Below, in pieces: positions 32,060-41,911 of a stretch of 64,000 nt of DNA. The DNA is taken from the NCBI RefSeq assembly GCF_000720485.1, contig NZ_JOAX01000018.1:1-64000 (forward strand). The letters run 5' to 3'. The translations under genes and the position numbers were made by a program. Numbering within the stretch: the first letter of the stretch is position 1; every line of letters begins with the position of its first letter. The notes below the pieces were generated by a model that worked only from the letters and a program-made list of their open reading frames with translations, was not told where the DNA came from and did not search any database. This DNA is from Streptomyces ochraceiscleroticus (GTDB lineage: Bacteria; Actinomycetota; Actinomycetes; Streptomycetales; Streptomycetaceae).

Positions 32060-35000
32060 CACTTGACCTCCGTCAGAATCATGGTGTCGGCGACCTGCGG
32101 CGAGAACAGCGCGAGCTGGGCGGGCCGGATGCCGCGGAAGACGCACACCGAACGGCCCTCGGCCAGCGCCCGGGTGTCGGTGATGTCCGGGTTCAGGCGC
32201 AGCAGTTCGGCGAGCGGGATGCCGTTGCGGGCCGCGATCGAGGAGAGTGATTCGCCCTTCTCGTCGGTGACCCGGTACATCTGCTCGTCGTAGGTGGCCC
32301 GGCGGGCCGGGACCGTGGTCTGCGGGGCGGTCAGCCGCTCGCCGAGCCCGGCCAGGTCGGCGGGCGAGGCGGACGCCGGTACGCCGGTGAAGGCGTCCAC
32401 GTCCACGTAGTCCACGCCGGGCACGGACTGGGCGGTGGCCAGCACCTCCGACAGCCGCGCGGGCTGCCCCAGTTCGCGGCCTTCGTAGCCGAGCCGGTGC
32501 AGCAGGGCGGCCCGTACGCGCGGTTGGACCGCCGCCCACGAGTGGTCGGGCGCGACCTTGACCTTGGCGACCAGCAGGAGCAGGACCAGCTCCCGCACGT
32601 CGACGCGCACCGGCAGTGCGGCGTCCCCGTACTCGGCCAGCGAGGACCGCAGCGCCCGCAGCACCTCGGCGTCGGCCGCGACCGGGTTGTCGTCCACCCC
32701 GGCCACCGTCAGATGCAGCACCTGCCGCCGCCCGTCGTACAGTTCGGCCGCCGCTGCCCGGCCGATGCCGGCCCGGGAGCGCGCGAAGTCCTCGTAGTCA
32801 GGGAGCGAGACCAGCCGGTCCAGCGCGGAGACGGCGAGTGGAACGGTACGGCGGGTGAGCCCCGGGCCGTCGGCGTCCGCGCCGCCCGTGGCGGGCTGCG
32901 GGTTGGTGACGCCGGTGACGCCCAGCGGGCGGGTGATCGCCTGGGTGATGCGGCCCGCCTTCACGTTGGCGGCGCGCCCGGTGCCGAAGCGGTAGCGGGC
33001 CCGGACGTTCTCGTGGCCGGTGGGCAGCCGCGCGCCGTGCACGCCGTCGCCGAAGGTCACCGTCGTCCGGCCGTCCCCGGCCGCGCCGAGCACGTACACC
33101 CGCTCGCGCGGCCCGCGTCCGGCCAGGCTGTCGACCCGGTGCCACAGCAGCCCGTCGACCCGGATCTCCAGCTCGGGCACCGCGCCCAGCGGATTGTCGT
33201 CGGGCAGCCAGGTGAGCGGGGACTGCCACAGCGCGAACGTCTGGTTCGGCTGCTCCGCGTTCCCGCTGCCCAGCGGCTCGTCCCGGCTCTCGCCGTGGGT
33301 GGCCGGCACGACGTTGCCCTGGATGCGGACGGTGTCGCGGCGGTACCGGTAGGCGAGGTCGGCGGTGAGCGTGAGGACCGTGTGGACATGGTCGCCGGGC
33401 AGGTGCTCGTCCAGCCGCTGGTCGACCGCGGCGATCACCGCCAGCTCCGTGCCGCGCACCCCGGCCGAGCCGGGGATGTCGGTCCGCTCGCCGGAGACGA
33501 CGATGTACCGGCCGGGGCGCAGCCCCTCGTACAGGTCGGCCAGCTCCAGCTCGTTGCCGTGCACGTCCTCGCCCAGCGGCTCGTCCGCGCTGCGCAGCGG
33601 CTCGCCGCCCGCGTGCACGGTCGTGTCCCGGATCGCCGACAGTACGACGTCGTGCTCGTCCAGCCAGGGGTCGGCGAAGGTCAGCTCCGTGCCGCGCCCG
33701 GTGATGCCGAAGTTGGTGTACGCGGCGGTGCGGACGGCCGTCACGCGGGTGGTGACGAACGCCAGCTTCTTGTCGCCGGGGATGCCGTCCGGGCCTTCGG
33801 CGCCCTTGCGGGGCCGCTGGACCGCGACCCAGCTCCCGACCGTGATGCCGTCCTGCACCGACTCCAGCGGCAGGACGTAGCGGTTGGCGGGCTCGGGCAC
33901 GGTGGCGATGCCGATCTCCACGGCGGGCGGCTCGCTGCCCGGCGTGCGCCGCACGGTCACCTCGTACTCGCCGTGCCGGACCTGGTGCTTGTCGCCGGGC
34001 GCGAGGTCCCAGGTCTTGGTGTCGCCGTTGTTGACGGCGACCTCGATCTTCCCGTCCTCGTCGGGGCGCGCCACGAACAGCGAGCGCTCGGGCAGCCCGG
34101 CCAGCAGCCGGACGGTGACCCCGGGCTCCTGGGACTCGGTCGGGCGGCGGCCCAGCCAGCTCAGGTCGCGGTCCTGCCCGGTACGGGTGGACACCTGGAC
34201 CCGCCCGGGGCCCAGGTCGAAGGAGTTCTCGGACGGCAGGTTCTCCGTGTACTGCACCGAGCTGCCGGTCTCGACGTGCTGGAACTCCGCCTTCACCGGC
34301 ACCCTGCCGGCCGTGTCGAAGACGATCCGCACGCTGGTCAGCACGCCGCCGGTGAGCGGCCAGTCCGCAGTGCGGATCACCCGGCCCGCCTTGTCCTGCA
34401 CGGGCTTGAGCGGCGCGGTGGCCCCGAAGGGCGCGGACGTCACCCGCATCGCCAGCAGCGCGCGCAGCGCGGCGGGCGTCGCGGGCGCGGCCTGCCGCCA
34501 CGCCGTGTACATCCCGTCGGACAGCCGCGGGTCCAGCGCCGACAGCAGCCGCGCGGTGAGGTCTGAACCGGGCGCGAAGAGGCGTCCGGGGTCGCGCGAG
34601 ACGGCCCGCGCGCCGGACGGCGGGCGCACGACGCTCGTACGGAGGGCGGGCAGCACCGCGTCCAGGGCACGCAGCGCGGGCGTGGGCCGCGGGGCACCGG
34701 CGCCGGCCTTCTTCGGCTGCGGCTCCGACGGCGGCACGGTCCGCGCGGGCTCCAAGTCCCCGGCCCGCTCTCGGAGTTCCCCGATCACCGCTTCGAGCTG
34801 CTCGAACCAGGCCGCGACCTCCACGTACGGCGCGGCGAGTACCTGCACCTCGGCCAGCCGGTCGTGCGGCCCGGCCAGGCGCTCGGCGAACGCGGCGGGC
34901 GTCTTGGCGGCATTGCCCTCCAGGTCCTTGCGCAAAGGCGCCAGTACCTGCGTGTCGAAGGTCTCGATCAGCTTGCTGACCGGCCGCGGGTTCGGCGTCT

Positions 35001-35850
35001 CGGCGGTGGGCGGACCGGGCTCGTCCGGGTCGTCGGGGTCGCCGCCGTCCTCCGGCTCGGTGATCCACTGCTTCAGCTCGTCGACCAGCTCCTTGAGCGT
35101 GGGTGGCGCGGACTGCTGCAGCCCGATCGCGGTGACGTCCTCCTCCCGGTCGATGCGGACCTTGGCGACCGGCAGCAACTGCTGCTCCTTGCCGCCGAAG
35201 TCGAAGAGCAGTTGGTCACCGGTCTGCAGGGAGGTGTTCGTGCCCGAGACGTACAGCTCGGACCGCTTCTTCAGGTCCTCGGCGACCAGCAGCGCGGGCC
35301 GCCGGCGCCGTACCTTCAGCTCGTTCCACGCCCAGCGCGCGGTGAGGTCCTCGCTCGTCTCGAAGGTCTGCGACTCCTCGCCGGTGGCCGCGGGCACGCT
35401 GTGGCTGCGCGCGCCGCGCGGGATGACGACCGGCAGGTCCTCGGCGCGCGGGTCCTTGTCCAGGGTGTACGCGAGATGGGTGTCGGCCGCGACGCCGGGC
35501 CGCGGCCGGTGCCCGACCAGCCGCCCGAGCAGCGCGAGCGACCGGTGCTCGTTGGCGGTACGCAGATACCCCTCGTCGGCGATCCGCTCGCTGTGGAAGG
35601 TCAGTACGTCGCCGAGGACCGCCCAGGCGTCCAGCAGCCCGATCGCGGGGTCGTCGGTGGTGCGGACGGTCAGGCCGCGCAGCGCCGGGTAGGCGGGCGA
35701 GGCGAGCCGGTCCAGCATGCCGGCCAGGAACGTGCCGTACGTACCGACGCGGTAGTCCAGGGCCGTCCGGGCCGGCGGGTTGTACAGGGCGTCCGGGGCG
35801 CGCCGCTCGTCGCTGCCGCCCCCGCAGCCGCAGCCGCACGTGGCGCTCAT
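32059..35850 (-). CDS. Large putative baseplate protein with C-terminal LysM-like module
   Basis: 1263 aa. A Cys/Gly-rich N-terminus (CGCGCGGGSDE) leads into LDYRVGTYGTFLAGMLDRLA and DPAIGLLDAWAVLGDVLTFHSERIADEGYL, the opening of putative baseplate assembly proteins in Streptomyces CIS. A baseplate-J-like region near residue 1000 reads LVSLPDYEDFARSRAGIGRA. The last about 80 residues resemble LysM (YRVTDEKGESLSSIAARNGI, ELLRLNPDIT). It starts four bases inside the stop of the previous baseplate gene. It is probably a wedge protein surrounding the hub; the Afp11/Afp12 assignment is uncertain. Confidence 0.82.
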   Translation of the reverse strand: MSATCGCGCGGGSDERRAPDALYNPPARTALDYRVGTYGTFLAGMLDRLASPAYPALRGLTVRTTDDPAIGLLDAWAVLGDVLTFHSERIADEGYLRTANEHRSLALLGRLVGHRPRPGVAADTHLAYTLDKDPRAEDLPVVIPRGARSHSVPAATGEESQTFETSEDLTARWAWNELKVRRRRPALLVAEDLKKRSELYVSGTNTSLQTGDQLLFDFGGKEQQLLPVAKVRIDREEDVTAIGLQQSAPPTLKELVDELKQWITEPEDGGDPDDPDEPGPPTAETPNPRPVSKLIETFDTQVLAPLRKDLEGNAAKTPAAFAERLAGPHDRLAEVQVLAAPYVEVAAWFEQLEAVIGELRERAGDLEPARTVPPSEPQPKKAGAGAPRPTPALRALDAVLPALRTSVVRPPSGARAVSRDPGRLFAPGSDLTARLLSALDPRLSDGMYTAWRQAAPATPAALRALLAMRVTSAPFGATAPLKPVQDKAGRVIRTADWPLTGGVLTSVRIVFDTAGRVPVKAEFQHVETGSSVQYTENLPSENSFDLGPGRVQVSTRTGQDRDLSWLGRRPTESQEPGVTVRLLAGLPERSLFVARPDEDGKIEVAVNNGDTKTWDLAPGDKHQVRHGEYEVTVRRTPGSEPPAVEIGIATVPEPANRYVLPLESVQDGITVGSWVAVQRPRKGAEGPDGIPGDKKLAFVTTRVTAVRTAAYTNFGITGRGTELTFADPWLDEHDVVLSAIRDTTVHAGGEPLRSADEPLGEDVHGNELELADLYEGLRPGRYIVVSGERTDIPGSAGVRGTELAVIAAVDQRLDEHLPGDHVHTVLTLTADLAYRYRRDTVRIQGNVVPATHGESRDEPLGSGNAEQPNQTFALWQSPLTWLPDDNPLGAVPELEIRVDGLLWHRVDSLAGRGPRERVYVLGAAGDGRTTVTFGDGVHGARLPTGHENVRARYRFGTGRAANVKAGRITQAITRPLGVTGVTNPQPATGGADADGPGLTRRTVPLAVSALDRLVSLPDYEDFARSRAGIGRAAAAELYDGRRQVLHLTVAGVDDNPVAADAEVLRALRSSLAEYGDAALPVRVDVRELVLLLLVAKVKVAPDHSWAAVQPRVRAALLHRLGYEGRELGQPARLSEVLATAQSVPGVDYVDVDAFTGVPASASPADLAGLGERLTAPQTTVPARRATYDEQMYRVTDEKGESLSSIAARNGIPLAELLRLNPDITDTRALAEGRSVCVFRGIRPAQLALFSPQVADTMILTEVK

Positions 35851-38800
35851 CGCGCACCTCCGAGCTCTCCGAGGCTGATGACCAGGCGGCCGTTCTCCGG
35901 GCGCTCGGGGTCGTTGTCGCACACGGCGATCTCCAGCGGGCCGAGCCGCAGCACACCGTCCTCCAGTGCTCTGTTGTCGAGGTGGTCTTGCGAGAAGAGG
36001 CGCTGCAGCCGGGTCACCCGCACGCTCTCCACGCCAGGTACGGCCGCGGCGACCGCGGTGAGACGGCTCAGCCGCACCGGTTCGCCGAACGTCAGCGCGT
36101 CCGGATGGAAGAAGCCGAGGCGCCCGCCGGACAGCCGCCGGCTGCCGAGCACCCTGGTCAACTCGGCCAGAATGCCGCCGTGTTGATGTCCAGGCGCCGC
36201 ACACACTTCGATCTCGATGTCGAGCGGTACCGTGCGGGCCGGCTCCACGACCAGGTCGTGGCCGATCCGCCGGTAGCTCTCCAGCGCGTACGCGACGGAG
36301 TCCAGCAGTTGGGGCGTGGGCTCGCCGGTGCGCGCCGCGTCGATCGCGATGTGCGCCTCCTGCACGCTGCCGGTCCAGCGGATCTCTGCCGCGGCCCGCT
36401 GCACACCGGGCAGCGCGGACGCCAGCTCCGCGTAGTCGGCGGCGGTGACGGCCCGCCGGCGGGTGCGCTTGAGGTCGAGCGGCGCGAGCTGCCGTACCTG
36501 CTCGACGGACTCGGGCGCGGCGCCGCCGGTCGCGGGCAGCGGATTGCGTACCCCCGCCACCGGCATCGGGTCGCCACCGTCCGATTCCGCGGCGTCGCGG
36601 CTGAGTACCAGGTGGTTGATGGCCTCGGCGCCCACATTGCCCGCCGTGCCGCCGCCCAGCCGGTAGTGCAGGGTGAGCCGGCTGCCGGGCTCCGGGCGCG
36701 CGCCGTACCGGCCGTCCCCGAACCGCAGCGCGATCCGCCCGTCGTCCTCCAGCTCGCCCACGAAGTGGCGGTCGCGCGGCCCGCTGTCCAGCAGGTCGCG
36801 GCGCGGCTCCCAGGTGTGCTCGCCGTCCTCGATCCGTACGGCGGGGAGCGCGGCCCGTGCGTCGGGCGCCAGGCTCGACGCCGGGCCGTGCAGCACCGGC
36901 TCGTCCGGGTGCAGCCCCGCGGCGTACGCCGGGCCCCAGCTGTGTGCGATCTCCCAGGCGATCCGCGCGTCCAGCACCGCGCCGGCCCGCGCCCGCGCGC
37001 TCAGCACGTCCAGGCGGCGCAGCTTGGCTGCGAGGAGCCGGTCGGCGCGGTGCAGCAGCTCGCGCAGCGCCCGTACGGGATGCCGGTGCAATTCGAGGTG
37101 TTCCAGGATGTGCAGCCCGAACAGCACCGTCAGTTCGGAGATCTCCGCCTCCGACAGCCCGTCGTGGTCCCGGGCGCTGCGCCACAGCTCCACCAGCCGC
37201 GCCCGCACCCGCTCCCGGATGCCGGCGAGCCGTTCCGCCTGCCCCGCCGCCACCAGCTCGGGGCGCGGGAACGGCACGGTCTGCGCGACGGGGGAGCGGT
37301 GCAGGACGGGCCGGAAGCGCGCCCGGATGCCCGGGTACACGGACTGCGCGAGCAGCGTGCGCAACGCCTCGGCCTGCGCGTACACCGTCCCCGGCACGAC
37401 CTTCTCGCGCCGCTGCCCGGCCAGCTCCAGGCCGAGCCCGGCCCGTACGGTCGCCTCCTCGCCGACCACCTCGAACAGCTCACGGATGTCGTCGGCGGTC
37501 AGCGCCCGGTGGTGCTTGGTCTTCTCGATGAGGTGCTCAATGGTGCGCGCCGTGGCGTTCCCGCTGTCCTTGTGGTCGGCGCACCCGAAGGCGGGCGGCT
37601 CGCAGGACCCGGTCACGGCCGGTACGGGCGGCACGGTCACCGTCTCCGGCACGCCCTCCGGGCACTCCCCGAAGGTCAGCGACCGCCCGTGGTCGACGAG
37701 GACGACATTGCCGCGCGCCACGCTCACGTCGTCCACCGGCGCGCAGTCGCTGCCGCCCCGCGTGGACAGGCACAGGGGGAACGTCAGCGCGTCCTCCTGC
37801 GCCCAGGTGACCTCCAGCACCGGCTGCCCGTCGAGCTGGTCGACGGCGGGGGTGACGGAGGTCAGCCGGACGGCCTGCCGGTGGCCCGGGTCCTGGTCGC
37901 CGGGCGTGCCCGTACGCGGACCCTTGACCTCCTCGAACAGCAGCAGGTCACCGGGGGAGAGGCGCAGGGAGCGGGTCTCGTGGGTGTCGTCCGCCCACTC
38001 GTCCCGCAGCGTCGCCGACGTCGCCCCCTTCGGCAGCGCGCAGACCTCGTCGCCCCAGGTCCACAGCCGGATGGTGTTGTGTTCCGGACGCAGCCGCAGC
38101 GGCGCGTCGCCGACCGGCTCGAAGACCTCCACGGAGCCGCGCTCGTCCAGTACGGCCAGGTCCCGGTCGTCGATGACGGTCCCGATCTCCGGCCGGTCGC
38201 GCGGCCCGTACGTACGGAAGTCCACCGCGGCGAAGCGGAACGTACCGGGCAGCAGTACCTGCTCCCGTACCGTCTCGACGGACACGAACGCCCGCGCGCT
38301 GCACCCGTCGTGCATCGGGTAGTCGATCAGCCGCACGTGCCGGCGCACCGACACTCGCCGCCGCGCCGTGTCGAGGTACGCCTCCGTGGCGACCGCGTCC
38401 TGCTGGTAACTGATCTGGTCGGCGGTGTACGCCAGCAGCTCGACCAGCGTCATCCCCAGGTCGGCGGGGTTGCGCTCGACCCAGTCGGGCGTGGTCAGCC
38501 GCAGCCGGTCCAGGACGAGCCGGCGCAGCGTCTCGTAGTCGCGCGCGGTGTAGTCGATGACGGGCGCGGGCTTGAAGGTGTCCGGGCAGTCCGCTCCCGC
38601 GTCTTCTCCGCCTCCTTCGTCCACGCAGTCGAAGGGGCTCGGACAGTCCGTCCGGAACCGGAAGTCGGTGGCGAAGTACCGCTGGTCGAAGCCCTCGTAC
38701 GGCTCCGTCCCCGGCCGCCCGTACGGATCGGTCTCCACGACCGACAAGCGGTACCGGGACGTGTCACCCGTCCGGTCCAGCACCACATGCAGCCGGTCGT

Positions 38801-39056
38801 CGAGCTCGGGATCCTCCTCCCGCTCGACGGAGACCTCCAGCGCCTCCAGGCCGGTGATCCGCCGTCCGCCGTCGATCCGGATGTTCTCCGGGCACAGCCC
38901 GTGCGGCGCCTTCCCGAGGAACGTGATGGTCAGCGTCACCCCGTCGTCCGCGACCTCCACCCCGTCGATACCGTTCAGCCGCGCGGCTCTGATCCGCCCG
39001 CGCCGCTGGTCGGTACGGCACACCAGCTCACCGCTGATGAGCTGCTGCTCACTCAT
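35847..39056 (-). CDS. Baseplate J-like wedge protein (Afp11 type)
   Basis: 1069 aa. Motifs typical of the family: DYTARDYETLRRLVLDRL, DLGMTLVELLAYTADQISYQQDAVATEAYLDTARRR, RFGDGRYGARPEPGS, RRAVTAADYAELASALPGVQRA and a C-terminal VRLSRLTAVAAAVPGVESVRV. A Cys-rich insertion (CVDEGGGEDAGADC) is present near residue 165-185. The start is the ATG at 39056, overlapping the gp25 stop. In contractile tails this protein forms the wedge ring that opens on firing and triggers sheath contraction. Confidence 0.88.
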   Translation of the reverse strand: MSEQQLISGELVCRTDQRRGRIRAARLNGIDGVEVADDGVTLTITFLGKAPHGLCPENIRIDGGRRITGLEALEVSVEREEDPELDDRLHVVLDRTGDTSRYRLSVVETDPYGRPGTEPYEGFDQRYFATDFRFRTDCPSPFDCVDEGGGEDAGADCPDTFKPAPVIDYTARDYETLRRLVLDRLRLTTPDWVERNPADLGMTLVELLAYTADQISYQQDAVATEAYLDTARRRVSVRRHVRLIDYPMHDGCSARAFVSVETVREQVLLPGTFRFAAVDFRTYGPRDRPEIGTVIDDRDLAVLDERGSVEVFEPVGDAPLRLRPEHNTIRLWTWGDEVCALPKGATSATLRDEWADDTHETRSLRLSPGDLLLFEEVKGPRTGTPGDQDPGHRQAVRLTSVTPAVDQLDGQPVLEVTWAQEDALTFPLCLSTRGGSDCAPVDDVSVARGNVVLVDHGRSLTFGECPEGVPETVTVPPVPAVTGSCEPPAFGCADHKDSGNATARTIEHLIEKTKHHRALTADDIRELFEVVGEEATVRAGLGLELAGQRREKVVPGTVYAQAEALRTLLAQSVYPGIRARFRPVLHRSPVAQTVPFPRPELVAAGQAERLAGIRERVRARLVELWRSARDHDGLSEAEISELTVLFGLHILEHLELHRHPVRALRELLHRADRLLAAKLRRLDVLSARARAGAVLDARIAWEIAHSWGPAYAAGLHPDEPVLHGPASSLAPDARAALPAVRIEDGEHTWEPRRDLLDSGPRDRHFVGELEDDGRIALRFGDGRYGARPEPGSRLTLHYRLGGGTAGNVGAEAINHLVLSRDAAESDGGDPMPVAGVRNPLPATGGAAPESVEQVRQLAPLDLKRTRRRAVTAADYAELASALPGVQRAAAEIRWTGSVQEAHIAIDAARTGEPTPQLLDSVAYALESYRRIGHDLVVEPARTVPLDIEIEVCAAPGHQHGGILAELTRVLGSRRLSGGRLGFFHPDALTFGEPVRLSRLTAVAAAVPGVESVRVTRLQRLFSQDHLDNRALEDGVLRLGPLEIAVCDNDPERPENGRLVISLGELGGAR

Positions 39057-39439
39057 ATCTCGCCCCGCCCCTCGAACACTTCGTCGCGCCTGCTCGCGGT
39101 GGAGCGCACCACATAGCGCAGATACACCCGTACGACGTTCTCCTCGCTCACCACGTCGAGCGACTCGACCTCGATCAGATCGCCCAGCCACCGCTGCAGC
39201 GACGCCTGCACGGACAGCTCGACCGCCGACGCCAGCTCCGGGCTGTTCGGCGTGAAGACCAGATCCAGCAGCCCGCAGCCGAAGTCCGGCCGCATGACCC
39301 GCTCACCAGGGCTGGTGAACAGCAACTGCTCGATCAGATCCCGCACATGCTCGTCGTGGTCCACGTGCGCGGTCCGCCCCCGCCGGTCCGTCCGGAACGG
39401 AAAAGCGATCTCACTCCGCACTTTCTTCACAGCCCTCAT
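39053..39439 (-). CDS. gp25-like baseplate wedge protein (Afp9 type)
   Basis: 128 aa with the GPW/gp25 signature: IAFPFRTDRRGRTAHV, IEQLLFTSPGERVMRPDFGCGL, LDLVFTPNS. It nucleates the sheath on the baseplate in T4-like systems. ATG at 39439 overlaps the PAAR gene's stop (ATGA), and its own stop overlaps the wedge gene start. Upstream in-frame residues from 39601 lie within the PAAR gene and are rejected. Confidence 0.92.
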   Translation of the reverse strand: MRAVKKVRSEIAFPFRTDRRGRTAHVDHDEHVRDLIEQLLFTSPGERVMRPDFGCGLLDLVFTPNSPELASAVELSVQASLQRWLGDLIEVESLDVVSEENVVRVYLRYVVRSTASRRDEVFEGRGEI

Positions 39440-39780
39440 CGGCTGGACACCCCCTGATGGACGGGCGCCACGACCGGCGGGCCCTGCGGCACCAGCCCGG
39501 CGCTGAAACACATCGCCGCCGAGGTGTCCAGCAGCACCGGCACCCCGTCGATCCGTACCTCGTCTCCGCCGCCGACCGGCAGCCAGCGCACGCTGGTGCA
39601 CGGCTGCGGGCGGCCGCCGACGGAGTGCGGGCAGCCGCTGACCGTGAAGAGGTCGGCCGCGGTGGCCACGGGCGCACCGTCGACGCGTACGCCCGTGCCG
39701 GCGGCCGCGGTGGACACCGCGCGGCCGCCGTGCGGACAGCTGACCACGGCACCGCCGTGGACGAGATTCCCGGTCACCAC
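39436..39780 (-). CDS. PAAR-type spike tip protein (Afp10 type)
   Basis: 114 aa. Gly/Val-rich short strands with Cys/His pairs (GAVVSCPHGG, SGCPHSVGG) and repeated VRVDGAPV / VRIDGVPVLLD, as in metal-capped PAAR cones that sharpen the spike. GTG start at 39780 (or the adjacent GTG at 39777) with GGGGGAG nine bases upstream. It sits between the spike and gp25 genes. Confidence 0.85.
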   Translation of the reverse strand: MVTGNLVHGGAVVSCPHGGRAVSTAAAGTGVRVDGAPVATAADLFTVSGCPHSVGGRPQPCTSVRWLPVGGGDEVRIDGVPVLLDTSAAMCFSAGLVPQGPPVVAPVHQGVSSR

Positions 39781-39803
39781 GTCTTCTCGCTCCCCCGTCT
39801 TCG

Positions 39804-40331
39804 CTATCGCTTCTTGGGCACGGTCAGCCGGCCCTCGTTGATGTCGACCTGGTCGCCCTGGAGCAGGATCGCGGCTCCCGCCCCGTTGCTGATCTGCACG
39901 CCCGCCGCATTGATCCGTACATACGCACCACCCGGCGCCTGCAGCAGAATCCCTTCCTCCGGCACGTCCGACAGCACGATCTTGTGATGCCCCTGCGTCT
40001 CGATGACCACCGGCTCGGCACCGGCCCGCGCCCCGGCCTGCGCGTCCACCGGCATTTCGGCCTCGGCGCCGTACCAACACCCCGTCCACACCGGGAAACT
40101 GGGGTCCCCCTGCTCGAACTCGATCCACACGCCCGCGCCCTCGCTGGGGACCACGTACTGACCCGCCTGCGCGCCCGTGAACGGGAAGCAGGGCATGGCC
40201 CAGGTGGACGCCTCGTCGCCGAGCACGTCCGGCACATGGGCCGTGATCCGGCCGATCCGCAACGGATCGTTGTTGCTCGCCACCCGGCCCCGGAACTTGC
40301 CGAGGAAGCGATTGTTCGATGCTGGCGCCAT
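39804..40331 (-). CDS. Spike protein, gp5/VgrG OB-fold and beta-helix (Afp8 C-part)
   Basis: 175 aa. An OB-fold start (FRGRVASNNDPLRIGRITAHVPDVLG) is followed by WAMPCFPFTGAQAGQYVVPSEGAGVWIEFEQGDPSFPVWTGCWYG, the gpV/gp5 signature. A short beta-helix (HHKIVLSDVPEEGILLQAPGGAYVRINAAGVQISNG) ends in a basic tail. In many CIS this is fused to the hub; here hub and spike are two genes. It carries the PAAR tip encoded next. Confidence 0.9.
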   Translation of the reverse strand: MAPASNNRFLGKFRGRVASNNDPLRIGRITAHVPDVLGDEASTWAMPCFPFTGAQAGQYVVPSEGAGVWIEFEQGDPSFPVWTGCWYGAEAEMPVDAQAGARAGAEPVVIETQGHHKIVLSDVPEEGILLQAPGGAYVRINAAGVQISNGAGAAILLQGDQVDINEGRLTVPKKR

Positions 40332-40393
40332 GGTGGCTGCTCCTGGTCGGTCTCTCTGGTCTTTCTGCGGTGGTTCGTTGCGGAATTACGGGC

Positions 40394-41536
40394 TTACGGG
40401 CGTACGCGGTCGCTCCGGGCAATCAGCCCCTCACGCGACAGGGTGAAGTTCTGCTGGTACGACCCCGGCCGGAGGTTATGGGTGACGCTCTTCACGTAGT
40501 AGTCACCGTCATACGTGACCCCCGCGCCCCGCACCCCGACCAACTCCCGCGGCCGCAACACATATCCATGCCGATTCACGTCCAACTGCCCGGATCCGGA
40601 AATGGCATCGGCACTCGTGGCGGCCCGCCCCAACGCCTCCGCCTTCGCCAGCGCCTCGTCCTTCTTCGCCGTCCCGCTCAGAGTCTTCCGCTTCAACGCG
40701 GGCGAGGCGCGCCGCCCCAACGGCGGCCGCAGCGGACTGATATCGGGCTGGGCGAGCAGTGGCGCCCGCCGCGTCACAGGATCCTGAACCCGCGCCTGCG
40801 GCTCTTCCCTCGCCGTCCCGTCATAAGCGAAGGTGAGCTGATCAACGGTCGAATTCACATCCATATTCACATTCAGCGCATGCTGCCGCTGCCCGAGCCG
40901 CTGCTCGGGGCCCCAGAAAGCGGTCGACCTTCCCGGCACGGGCCCGGGCTCCAGGTAGAACGTATAGCCGTTCGCCCCCGCCAACTCATTCACATACTGC
41001 AAGTCAGTACCCGTTTGGTAGTCCACTCGGGCCTGCTCTCGCGGCGGCTGCGGCACCTGCTCCCGAATGATCCGGGCATCGATCCCGTAATCCGCGTACT
41101 TCCCGAGAATCCGCTCCACCCGCTGCGAGGGCGCCAGATTCGGGTACCGGTCGGTCCGCTCCTCCAAGTCCATGAGCAGCGTCAGATCTTCCCCCGTGAC
41201 CGTCAAGGTCGTCTGCCCGGGCTGATTACTGGCCCCGACCTCCTGCCGCACGATCAACCCGTCCAGCAGCACCACAGGCGTCCCCTTGACGGCAACGGTG
41301 AGAATCACCCGCGTCTTGGGATCAAAAAACCCCTCGGGCAGCAGCCTCTGTACAATCGCGCCCTTCTTGGTGAGGTCAAAAGCGAGCTGGAATCCGCTTC
41401 TCTCACCCGCCGTACTGGTGATCTGCGCGGACAGCAGCGCCTCCGTCACCTCCTGCGGCACCAGTCGCGCCAACTTGGGCCCCATGTACAGCGACACATG
41501 AATGGGCCCGCCGCCCACGGGCAGGTCATCAGCCAT
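40394..41536 (-). CDS. Baseplate hub protein (gp27/late control D type, Afp8 N-part)
   Basis: 380 aa with the features of the hub family: TLTVTGEDLTLLMDLEE, RVERILGKYADYGI, QTGTDLQYVNELAGANGYTFYLEPG and a C-terminal YYVKSVTHNLRPGSYQQNFTLSREG. It adapts six-fold tube symmetry to the trimeric spike. ATG start at 41536 overlaps the LysM gene's stop by eight bases. A 62-base gap separates it from the spike gene. Confidence 0.9.
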   Translation of the reverse strand: MADDLPVGGGPIHVSLYMGPKLARLVPQEVTEALLSAQITSTAGERSGFQLAFDLTKKGAIVQRLLPEGFFDPKTRVILTVAVKGTPVVLLDGLIVRQEVGASNQPGQTTLTVTGEDLTLLMDLEERTDRYPNLAPSQRVERILGKYADYGIDARIIREQVPQPPREQARVDYQTGTDLQYVNELAGANGYTFYLEPGPVPGRSTAFWGPEQRLGQRQHALNVNMDVNSTVDQLTFAYDGTAREEPQARVQDPVTRRAPLLAQPDISPLRPPLGRRASPALKRKTLSGTAKKDEALAKAEALGRAATSADAISGSGQLDVNRHGYVLRPRELVGVRGAGVTYDGDYYVKSVTHNLRPGSYQQNFTLSREGLIARSDRVRP

Positions 41537-41909
41537 TCCGCACCCCCGGCCCGCCCATCCCGCCGGGGAATCCACCGGGCATCGGCACGGCTATCTCCTC
41601 ACCCGGCTCATCGGTCAACTCATCGGGCGCCAGCACAGGATTGGCATCGGCAACCCGCCACCACTGCCCCGAATCCCCGAAATACCGCTGCCCGAGCTGA
41701 TCGGCCCGCTCCCCGGCACTGACGGTGTGCGGCAGGATCTCGTCGGTGTCGTGATTGAGCGGCGGCAGCAGTCTCCGCTTGGCGTACTTCACCTCACTGC
41801 CGTCCGCGTCCCGATGCACCCCAATCTCCACATCGTGATACCGACTGCTCCTGGGATACGGATGAGCCCCCGGCACATCGTCCAACGCACTCTCATACGG
41901 CTCGATCAC
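41529..41909 (-). CDS. LysM-domain CIS adaptor (Afp7 C-part)
   Basis: 126 aa. The N-terminus is YHDVEIGVHRDADGSEVKYAKRR; the core is a LysM fold (HTVSAGERADQLGQRYFGDSGQWWRVADANP), ending in a Gly/Met-rich tail. In CIS and phages these small proteins clamp the tube base to the hub rather than bind the wall. It lies two bases after the tube-adaptor gene and overlaps the hub gene. Confidence 0.9.
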   Translation of the reverse strand: MIEPYESALDDVPGAHPYPRSSRYHDVEIGVHRDADGSEVKYAKRRLLPPLNHDTDEILPHTVSAGERADQLGQRYFGDSGQWWRVADANPVLAPDELTDEPGEEIAVPMPGGFPGGMGGPGVRNG

Positions 41910-41911
41910 GC

